NCBI RefSeq assembly: GCF_007097265.1 | Contig: NZ_VJZP01000013.1 | Coordinates: 1 to 64,000 of the forward strand | From: Flavobacterium gawalongense | Lineage (GTDB): Bacteria; Bacteroidota; Bacteroidia; Flavobacteriales; Flavobacteriaceae | Direction of reading: 5' to 3' | DNA: 64,000 nucleotides | Part shown: positions 57,171 through 64,000 of the stretch, one piece after another | How the letters are laid out: each line of letters opens with the position of its first letter | Numbering within the stretch: position 1 is the stretch's first letter | The notes under the pieces: model-generated | The model's database searches: none | What the model was told of the DNA's origin: nothing | Seen by the model: the letters and a program-made list of their open reading frames with translations, nothing else | Made by a program: the position numbers and the translations under genes

Positions 57171-59252
57171 ATGAATAAAATAATTTTTTATTTTCTCTTT
57201 ATTTTTTGCCTGCAAACAGTTGCATCCGGACAAAGTGTCAAGATGGACAAGCTACTTTATGGAGTTGCTTATTATGATGAATATATGCCTTATGACCGAT
57301 TGGATACCGATATTCTAATGATGAAAGAAGCCGGTATAAATGTGGTTCGTATTGCCGAATCAACTTGGAGTACGGTTGAACCGCAAGATGGTGTGTTCGA
57401 TTTTACTCATACTGACCGAGTTCTAAATGCCATGCACAAAGCCGGAATAAGCGTAATTGTTGGTACACCAACGTATGCAGTTCCTACTTGGCTAGTACGA
57501 AAATATCCGGATATATTAGCTATAACTCCAGATGGTCCCAATAGATATGGAGCTCGTCAGAATATGGATATTTCCAATCCAAATTTTCGTAAACATGCTG
57601 AAATTGTAATTCGAAAAATTATGGAGCATGTAAAGGATCATCCCGCTATAATAGGCTACCAAGTAGATAATGAAACTAAAGCATACAATACTGCCGGTCC
57701 TGAAGTACAAAAACTTTTTGTGAAATACATGCAGGAAAAGTTTAAATCGCTGGATGTCATTAATAAAGAATTTGGTTTAGATTATTGGAGCAACCGCATC
57801 AATAACTGGAATGATTTTCCTTCAACAGTTGGAACAATAAATGCAAGTCTTGGTTCTGAATTTTCAAAATTTCAGCGTAAACTGGTAACGGATTATTTGA
57901 CCTGGCAAGCATCAATAGTAAAAGAATACAAACACCCGGAGCAGTTTGTGACACAAAACTTTGATTTAGACTGGAGAGGATATTCGTATGGCATTCAACC
58001 TGATGTAGATCACTTTGCCGCTGCAAAAGCAATGGATATTGCAGGAGTGGATATTTACCATCCTACACAGGACAAACTCACCGGTATCGAAATCTCTCTT
58101 GGAGGTGATTTAACCCGTTCGATGAAAGGTGGAAAAAACTATCTGGTTCTTGAAACCGAAGCGCAAGGTTTTGCACAATGGGTTCCCTATACAGGACAAT
58201 TAAGATTACAGGCTTTTAGCCATCTGGCATCTGGAGCAAATATGGTGGAGTATTGGCATTGGCATTCCATTCATAATTCTTTCGAAACGTATTGGAAAGG
58301 ATTGCTCAGTCATGATTTTGAACCCAATCCAACGTATAATGAAGCCAAAACTATTGGTAAGGATTTTGAAAGACTAAGTTCCCATTTAATTAATCTGAAA
58401 AAGAAAAATAAAGTAGCTGTTCTTTTTAGCAATGAAGCATTAACTGCATTCAAGTGGTTTGGATTCGGCTGGGGATCTAAGGAAAGTTATAATGACATTC
58501 TTCGTCCTTTGTATGATGCCTTATATCGTATGAATGTTGGAGTAGATTTTGTTGATCCTTCAAGTAATAATTTAGAAGACTACAAATTGATTGTTGTTCC
58601 CGCTTTATATGCTGCACCAGATAGTTTATTGCAACGCTTAAATCGCTTTGTGAAAAATGGAGGCCATGTTGTTTATACTTTTAAAAGTGGATTTTCGGAT
58701 CAAAATGTAAAAGTTAGAACATCTAAGCAACCTGGTATTATTGAGGAAGCCTGTGGTATTAGTTATAGTCAATTTACCATTCCTGAAAATGTTTCTTTGA
58801 AAGGGGATCCATATAATGTTGGTGTTGAAAAAAATAAAGTGAGCACATGGATGGAATTAATTACGCCTACTACAGCAAAAGTTTTAGCTTACTATGACCA
58901 TCCGGTTTGGGGAAAATACGCAGCAATAACTGAAAACAGTTATGGCAAAGGTTTAGCAACTTATATTGGATGTTCGACAAGTACTGCCGTTACTGAAAAA
59001 ATAGTAGAAGGCGCGCTAAAAAAAGCAGATTTGTGGGGATTAGACCAACAACTGTCTTTTCCTTTGATTACAAAGTCAGGAGTAAATGAAAAGGGTAAAA
59101 CAATTCATTATTATTTTAATTACTCATCCGTTGCAAGCTCATTTAGTTACCCATACAAAGAGGGTAAAGAATTGCTTTCTTCGGAAAGTGTAATAAAAAA
59201 CAAAGAGATTCAGATCGAACCGTGGGGATTAAAGATTATTGAAGAAAATTAA
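57171..59252 (+). CDS. GH42 glycosidase, copy B, exported
   Basis: A 693-residue paralogue of the preceding gene, alike in domain order and length. Signal peptide ends near VASGQ. Acid/base is E168 in GYQVDNET and nucleophile is E328 in YLVLETEAQ. Differences cluster around the active-site loops: for example, WSLYEPREG in A is WSTVEPQDG in B, and the region between the catalytic residues diverges. The pair looks like a tandem duplication followed by specialisation. A 289-base gap separates the two genes. A strong terminator follows. Confidence 0.94.
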   Translation: MNKIIFYFLFIFCLQTVASGQSVKMDKLLYGVAYYDEYMPYDRLDTDILMMKEAGINVVRIAESTWSTVEPQDGVFDFTHTDRVLNAMHKAGISVIVGTPTYAVPTWLVRKYPDILAITPDGPNRYGARQNMDISNPNFRKHAEIVIRKIMEHVKDHPAIIGYQVDNETKAYNTAGPEVQKLFVKYMQEKFKSLDVINKEFGLDYWSNRINNWNDFPSTVGTINASLGSEFSKFQRKLVTDYLTWQASIVKEYKHPEQFVTQNFDLDWRGYSYGIQPDVDHFAAAKAMDIAGVDIYHPTQDKLTGIEISLGGDLTRSMKGGKNYLVLETEAQGFAQWVPYTGQLRLQAFSHLASGANMVEYWHWHSIHNSFETYWKGLLSHDFEPNPTYNEAKTIGKDFERLSSHLINLKKKNKVAVLFSNEALTAFKWFGFGWGSKESYNDILRPLYDALYRMNVGVDFVDPSSNNLEDYKLIVVPALYAAPDSLLQRLNRFVKNGGHVVYTFKSGFSDQNVKVRTSKQPGIIEEACGISYSQFTIPENVSLKGDPYNVGVEKNKVSTWMELITPTTAKVLAYYDHPVWGKYAAITENSYGKGLATYIGCSTSTAVTEKIVEGALKKADLWGLDQQLSFPLITKSGVNEKGKTIHYYFNYSSVASSFSYPYKEGKELLSSESVIKNKEIQIEPWGLKIIEEN

Positions 59253-59295
59253 TTCAGAATCATCTTTTAGATCAGATTTAAAACAAATAGTTTAT

Positions 59296-59330
59296 AGAGT
59301 TACAATTAACAAATTGTGACTCTTTTTTTT
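59296..59330 (+). terminator. Intrinsic terminator after the GH42 genes
   Basis: A 12-pair stem with one G-U pair (59296-59307 with 59312-59323) and a T-run of eight. It separates the GH42 genes from the GH27 gene, which therefore needs its own promoter. Confidence 0.85.
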
Positions 59331-59560
59331 GGATGTAATTGATATAAAAGGGTCTAAATCAGATTATGGATAAATTTTCTGGTGGGAAATTTGGCTATCT
59401 TGATAAAAAAGCAAACTATAAATAAGACTTTTTTAAAATACCGCTCTAATTTAAAGTTTAAAAGGTAAATATTTTGACATTTCTTTAATCATTAACAAAA
59501 GTTAGTTTTTCTATAAATATTTGTTTTCGGCCAAAAGTGTCGATTCTTTCAATAGATTAA

Positions 59561-59593
59561 TTTGTTTTTGTAATTTTTTTTTAATTACATTTA
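59561..59593 (+). promoter_or_regulatory. Promoter of the GH27 gene
   Basis: TTTG (59561-59564), 21 bases, then TACATTTA (59586-59593). Nearly identical to the susC promoter at 49747-49779. Confidence 0.6.
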
Positions 59594-59594
59594 C

Positions 59595-59614
59595 AAATGT
59601 AAAATAAACACTTA
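59595..59614 (+). promoter_or_regulatory. Operator-like motif at the GH27 promoter
   Basis: AAATGT, seven bases, then ACACTTA, in the same place relative to the -7 element as at susC and tkt. Confidence 0.55.
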
Positions 59615-59730
59615 TAAATAACTTTACATCATACTAAAAAATAAAAGTTCATCATAATATACATTGATTCCTTAAAACAACAAAATACACAAAGCGTTTC
59701 AAACAATTACAATCACAAAAAATCACACTA

Positions 59731-61575
59731 ATGACCCGATCTAAATTTAACAAAATAGCACTCTCTGTCTTATTGTTTTCCATATTCAACTATACTATTC
59801 AAGCCCAAACCAAAAAAGAATTTCATAGTTGGGCAGCAACTCCCCCTATGGGCTGGAACAGTTGGGATTGCTTTGGCCCCACAGTTACCGAGGCAGAAGT
59901 AAAAGCCAATGCGGATTATATGTCCAAATATTTGAAACCGTACGGATGGGATTATGTTGTGGTCGATATCAGATGGTATGTTGGGAATGACAAAGCCCAC
60001 GGATACAATGAAAAAGACCCTGATTATGTCTTGGACCAATACGGCAGATTTATGCCCGCAGCAAACCGTTTCCCTTCTGCAGCGGGAGGAAAAGGTTTTA
60101 AACCATTGGCGGATTACCTTCATAAAAAGGGGTTGAAGTTTGGAATCCACATTATGCGCGGCATTCCCGTAATAGCGGTAAAACAAAACTTGCCCATTAA
60201 AGGCACAAATTTTACTGCCAAAGACATTTACTCGGATAAAGACCAATGCACTTGGTTGCGGGATATGTACACGGTAGTTCCAAGCAAGCCGGGCGCGCAA
60301 GAATATTACAATTCGCTTTTTGAACTTTATGCTTCTTGGGGACTTGATTTTGTCAAGATTGACGACCTTTCTTCACCAATTTATTTTGAAGGAGAAATCG
60401 ACATGATTCGCAAAGCCATTGACCGCACGGGACGTAAAATCGTATTGAGCACTTCTCCCGGAGAAACTCCAATTGCACACGCCGATCACGTTCAAAAAAA
60501 CGCAAATATGTGGCGTACCGTTGGCGATTTTTGGGATAGCTGGGAACAATTAAAAGACCATTTTGAAGTGTTTGAGCGTTGGAACAAATGGCGTTCCTAT
60601 GGTGCTTATCCCGATGGCGATATGTTGCCGCTTGGACGAATTGGGATCAGGGCAGAAAGAGGAGATCCTCGTATGACCGCTTTTACCAAGGACGAGCAAT
60701 ACACTCTAATGACCTTATGGAGTATTTTCAAATCTCCGTTGATGTTTGGTGGGAATCTTCCGGACAATGATCCTTTCACACTTTCGTTGCTGACGAATAA
60801 AAATGTATTGAAAGTGCTGAACGAAAGCACGAACAACAAACCGCTTTTTACGGATAAAGACAAAGCCGCTTGGATGGCTGACGAACCAAAAACAGGAGCT
60901 AAATACTTGGCGGTTTTCAATACAGCCGATCAAAAAATGGTATCCGAAGAAAAAGCAGTTTGGAACAGCGGATTAATCTCAAAAACAACTTCTGGTCAAA
61001 GTGCCACATTAGATATTGATATTTCTGGTGCTAAAAAACTATATTTAGTGGTAAATGATGGTGGTGACAAAACCGATTGGGATCACGCCAACTGGATTGA
61101 ACCCACTTTATATAAAGGAAAAGACTCTCTTAAACTAACCAGTTTAAAGTGGAAAAAAGCAACATCGGGATGGGAAAAACCAAAGGTTAACCAAAGTGTT
61201 TCCGGCAATAGTCTCACAACAAATAAAATTAAATATGAAAATGGCATCGGTACACATTCCAATTCAATTATAGAATTTGACATACCTGAAGGCTATACTC
61301 GTTTTAAAGCACTTGTTGGATTGGATGAAGCTTGTATCACTCAAAATACTGGCGCTACAGTTAAATTTTTTGTATTTACCCAAAACCCTTCAGGGCCTCC
61401 ACCTCCACCGAGTGTAAAAATTCCGATAAATTTGAAAAACATAGGACTTTCGGAAAGCTATTTAATCACCGATTTATGGTCAGGAAAAGTACTAGGTAAA
61501 TATTCCGGAGAATTTGCTCCTGAAATCAATTCGCATGGAGCCGGCTTGTATAAAATGATTAAAGTGTCGAAATAG
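59731..61575 (+). CDS. GH27 glycosidase with an extra carbohydrate-binding-like domain, exported
   Basis: A 614-residue enzyme with a signal peptide (ending TIQAQ, residue 26). The GH27 barrel begins TPPMGWNSWDCFGP (38-50). The nucleophile Asp is D211 in FVKIDDLS, and the acid/base Asp lies in RTVGDFWDSW (D266 or D269). In alpha-galactosidases the segment around residue 79 reads DD[GC]W, whose two Asp bind galactose O4 and O6; here it is D79-I80-R81-W82. After the barrel (about 30-390), a segment at about 430-530 with YENGIGTHSNSIIEFDIPEG resembles an NPCBM/CBM51 domain, followed by the last beta strands of the usual C-terminal sandwich. It may be an alpha-galactosidase or a beta-L-arabinopyranosidase. 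Confidence 0.92.
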   Translation: MTRSKFNKIALSVLLFSIFNYTIQAQTKKEFHSWAATPPMGWNSWDCFGPTVTEAEVKANADYMSKYLKPYGWDYVVVDIRWYVGNDKAHGYNEKDPDYVLDQYGRFMPAANRFPSAAGGKGFKPLADYLHKKGLKFGIHIMRGIPVIAVKQNLPIKGTNFTAKDIYSDKDQCTWLRDMYTVVPSKPGAQEYYNSLFELYASWGLDFVKIDDLSSPIYFEGEIDMIRKAIDRTGRKIVLSTSPGETPIAHADHVQKNANMWRTVGDFWDSWEQLKDHFEVFERWNKWRSYGAYPDGDMLPLGRIGIRAERGDPRMTAFTKDEQYTLMTLWSIFKSPLMFGGNLPDNDPFTLSLLTNKNVLKVLNESTNNKPLFTDKDKAAWMADEPKTGAKYLAVFNTADQKMVSEEKAVWNSGLISKTTSGQSATLDIDISGAKKLYLVVNDGGDKTDWDHANWIEPTLYKGKDSLKLTSLKWKKATSGWEKPKVNQSVSGNSLTTNKIKYENGIGTHSNSIIEFDIPEGYTRFKALVGLDEACITQNTGATVKFFVFTQNPSGPPPPPSVKIPINLKNIGLSESYLITDLWSGKVLGKYSGEFAPEINSHGAGLYKMIKVSK

Positions 61576-61676
61576 CTATTTTTTGTAGTTTCGTCTTAAC
61601 TATCATATTCATGGATTTAATTACTTATTATGGAGCATAAATCTCTCTTGGAATTTAGAACACACTAATAGAAATT

Positions 61677-64000
61677 ATGAATAGCTATTTTCGTCGTTAT
61701 ATTTTACTTGGGTTGTTTTTATGTTTTTGTTTACGTACAACTGCACAGCAGCACTTTGTATTTACATCTATCGATTGTAAAAATGGCCTTTCAGAAAATA
61801 GGGTACGCAATATTCTGCAGCTTCAAGATGGACGAATGGTTATTACCACCGAGGGAGTGACCAATATTTATGATGGAACTTCCTTTAGATATCTACATCT
61901 GAAGGGAAATAATATTTCTCGATTAACAGCCTATACAGGGTTTCACCATGGCTATGTGGACAAAGAATATGTGTGGATAAAAGACAAAGGAAAGTTGATG
62001 CTTATTGACATTAAGCAGGAGCGTTTTGTGTTGAATCCGGAAAGTGTATTAGCTTCCATGGATATTCACGAGCCAATTGCTGACTTTTTTCTTGATACTT
62101 ATCAGAATTATTGGGTGCTCACTTCTTCAGACAAGCTGTTAATTAGGGATGCTCAAAAAGGGAAAACTTCTGTTTTTCGTGAGCATGTTTCTACTTCCAA
62201 CGGAATAAAAGACCAACTTTACGATATAGCCGTCATCCAGCAACAGGTTTTTCTGTTTTATCGGTTTGGATTAATAGTTTGCTACGATTTGAATACGGGT
62301 AAAGAGTTGTATAAAACAAGTTCTTTGTCAAAAAAAGATCAAATGCGATATGACCGCACGCTTATGGTTGTTCAGTCGAAAAATTCCCTATATCAGATAC
62401 GAAACGGGGCAAGCGGTGTCATGTTGGCTTATGATATTCAAAAAAAAACCTACACAACCCTGCTTCAAACGGACTATTGGCTCAATACGATTTCTGTTGA
62501 TAGTAAAGGCAATTTATGGGTAAGTTGTGCCATGGGATTGTGGTTTATTGATAAGACCCTGAAACAAAAACAATTTATTTCATCGTTTAAGTTGGTTGAT
62601 GGAGCTGAAGTAAATACCGAAGCAAGTACGCTTTATAATGATTCGCAAGGCGGACTCTGGATTGGTACATTCAATCATGGGTTGTTGTATTACCATCCCG
62701 ACCGATTTAAATTTAAGAATGTAGGGAAAACGTTTTTCGGAACGCAGGCGAAAGATATTGATGTAACCTGTTTTGAGAAAACGGAACAGCAGACAATTCT
62801 GGTTGGAACAAAAAATGGGGTGTACAGCTATTCACCGGAAACTTCGAAACTCTCCATTTTTCCCGAATTACCAGCCGATGTTGATTGTATTTCGATGACA
62901 AAAGATTCCCAAAATCGAATATGGATATGCACTTGGAATAAAGGAGTGTATTGTTTCCAAAACAATCAGATTAAACATGTGGATCAGCTCGCTGGAAATT
63001 GCCGTTACATTGTGGAGAATCCAGATGGGCAGTTGTTAGTCGCAACATCAGAAGGATTAGCTGTTTTTAATCCTGCGAATGGAGTGTTTCAGCAACTGCA
63101 ATTAGCATTGAACGGAGAACCATTACATTCTGTTTCTCAATTGATTCTTTTTGATAAGCAGTCTTTTATGGGAAGAAGTAACGCTGGATTGTTTGTTTAT
63201 AATTATAAAAAAAATACTATCAGTCAACCTCTGAAAGAACTCCTGAAGAATGAAAACCAACAATATACCAGTGTTTTTAAGGACAGGCGCGGTATTGTGT
63301 GGATTGGGACTCAAGATGGATTAAGTGTTTGGCAGCCGTCAAAGGCAGAACTGCATACGCTTTTTACAGATGACGGTTTGGTGAATAACAGCATTAAAGG
63401 AATTGTAGAAGACAGGCAAGGATTGATATGGGTTACAACCTCGGGAGGTGTTTCCCGTATTGCGGTGAATACGAAAGGAAAACAGCTTCGTTTTTCTATT
63501 GCTAATTTCAATCATTATGATGGGGTGATTGAAAATGAATTTACTCCTTCCGCTACTTTTGCATCCGATAAGGGACAGCTGTTGATGGGTGGTGTGAATG
63601 GATTTAATAGCATTGACCTGCACAAGCCTTGGTCATTTAAACGATTGCAAAAACCATTGTTTACCGGTTTAATGCTTTTCGGAGCTAAAGTGAAGCCGGG
63701 CGAATCGTATGATGGCAATGTCATATTGAAAAATGCAATCGCTGCAACAAATCGGTTAGAGCTAAATTACAATCAGAATTTTATAAATGTTGACTTTTCG
63801 GCACTTAATTATGTCAATCCCATCCAGACTTATTACCGCTATCGTCTGGAGGGTGTTGATGATAATTGGCGCGAAATAGTTGCCCAGAATGGCACGGGCA
63901 GTGCTTCGTATACCAACTTGGCTCCGGGAACTTATGTGCTGAAAGTTAAGGCAGCCAGCAATAGTAGAGAATGGTCGAATGAATATGCCGAAATCAGTAT
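61677..64000 (+). CDS. Hybrid two-component system sensor, N-terminal part (cut by window end)
   Basis: The frame opens with an ATG at 61677 and stays open for 774 codons to the window edge. A signal-like segment (YILLGLFLCFCLRTTAQ) is followed by two-component regulator propeller repeats: NGLSENRVRNILQLQDGRMV at the start, DGLVNNSIKGIVEDRQGLIW and later IENEFTPSATFASDKGQ. The Y_Y_Y domain begins near LNYNQNFINVDFSALNYV and includes YYRYRLEGVDDNW. In Bacteroidota this is the periplasmic half of a hybrid sensor (HTCS); histidine kinase, receiver and AraC domains should follow outside the window. It lies 101 bases after the GH27 gene and probably senses the oligosaccharide released by the locus. 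Confidence 0.92.
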   Translation, partial: MNSYFRRYILLGLFLCFCLRTTAQQHFVFTSIDCKNGLSENRVRNILQLQDGRMVITTEGVTNIYDGTSFRYLHLKGNNISRLTAYTGFHHGYVDKEYVWIKDKGKLMLIDIKQERFVLNPESVLASMDIHEPIADFFLDTYQNYWVLTSSDKLLIRDAQKGKTSVFREHVSTSNGIKDQLYDIAVIQQQVFLFYRFGLIVCYDLNTGKELYKTSSLSKKDQMRYDRTLMVVQSKNSLYQIRNGASGVMLAYDIQKKTYTTLLQTDYWLNTISVDSKGNLWVSCAMGLWFIDKTLKQKQFISSFKLVDGAEVNTEASTLYNDSQGGLWIGTFNHGLLYYHPDRFKFKNVGKTFFGTQAKDIDVTCFEKTEQQTILVGTKNGVYSYSPETSKLSIFPELPADVDCISMTKDSQNRIWICTWNKGVYCFQNNQIKHVDQLAGNCRYIVENPDGQLLVATSEGLAVFNPANGVFQQLQLALNGEPLHSVSQLILFDKQSFMGRSNAGLFVYNYKKNTISQPLKELLKNENQQYTSVFKDRRGIVWIGTQDGLSVWQPSKAELHTLFTDDGLVNNSIKGIVEDRQGLIWVTTSGGVSRIAVNTKGKQLRFSIANFNHYDGVIENEFTPSATFASDKGQLLMGGVNGFNSIDLHKPWSFKRLQKPLFTGLMLFGAKVKPGESYDGNVILKNAIAATNRLELNYNQNFINVDFSALNYVNPIQTYYRYRLEGVDDNWREIVAQNGTGSASYTNLAPGTYVLKVKAASNSREWSNEYAEIS

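Larger units (their letters stand above)
59253..59730. other. 478-base intergenic region before the GH27 gene
   Basis: It holds the terminator of the GH42 genes (59296-59330), a block repeated from the susC upstream region (about 59405-59470), the GH27 promoter (59561-59593) and an operator-like motif (59595-59614). The leader after the predicted start is about 125 bases. Confidence 0.6.

Noticed and set aside
59528..59545. A sixth operator copy (AAGTGT at 59535) upstream of GH27
   Set aside because: The second half-site at N7 is TTCAAT rather than ACATT, so it does not fit the motif.
59770..60300. 176-codon open frame antisense to the GH27 gene
   Set aside because: The opposite frame carries the GH27 barrel with its catalytic Asp; the antisense translation shows no family features.

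Overview
The window looks like chromosome of a Flavobacterium-type member of the Bacteroidota. The DNA is AT-rich. Promoters fit the Bacteroidota pattern (TTTG or TTG, about 20 bases, then TAnnTTTG). There are two SusC/SusD pairs, a split NADH dehydrogenase operon with a short NuoG, and intergenic repeats of the kind common in flavobacteria. I see no rRNA, tRNA, CRISPR array or insertion sequence.

Left part (1-6.6 kb): unrelated single genes. They are a secreted nucleoside-hydrolase-like protein, an AraC regulator, two secreted proteins of unknown function, a Gfo/Idh/MocA oxidoreductase, a FrnE-like DsbA protein and a small membrane protein. Several are closed by clear intrinsic terminators.

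6.7-20.8 kb (minus strand): the complete respiratory complex I operon nuoABCDEFGH-IJKLMN. It has a good promoter before nuoA and a terminator after nuoN. It is interrupted between nuoH and nuoI by a gene for a phage-type ORF6N protein, which is flanked by a 50-bp perfect palindrome and a C/G-run repeat. A cold-shock protein gene, aspS and a MORN-repeat protein gene follow.

23.7-44 kb (minus strand): a galactose/galactoside locus. Read in the direction of transcription it holds galM, a GH2 enzyme, galK, galT, susC, susD, a large LacZ-type GH2, a GH36 alpha-galactosidase, galE, a Na+/sugar symporter, an NrtR/AraR-type regulator, and an overlapping 40-residue cysteine-rich ORF. A GntR-type regulator is divergent from galM. 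Together these genes cover capture, cleavage, uptake and the Leloir pathway.

45-64 kb: transketolase and transaldolase, a second NrtR/AraR-type regulator (minus strand), a second susC/susD pair, two tandem GH42 enzymes, a GH27 enzyme with an extra domain, and a hybrid two-component sensor that runs off the right end. Three promoters here (tkt-tal, susC, GH27) share the same -33/-7 layout. A motif AAATGT-N7-ACACTTA (first base A or T) lies at each of them, once more upstream of susC, and upstream of the regulator gene itself, five sites in all. I infer an autoregulated AraR-like regulon linking a glycan locus to the pentose phosphate pathway. GH27 and GH42 both include arabinopyranosidases, and the GH27 lacks one Asp of the usual galactose-binding pair. 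An L-arabinopyranose-containing glycan is therefore a plausible target, though unproven.
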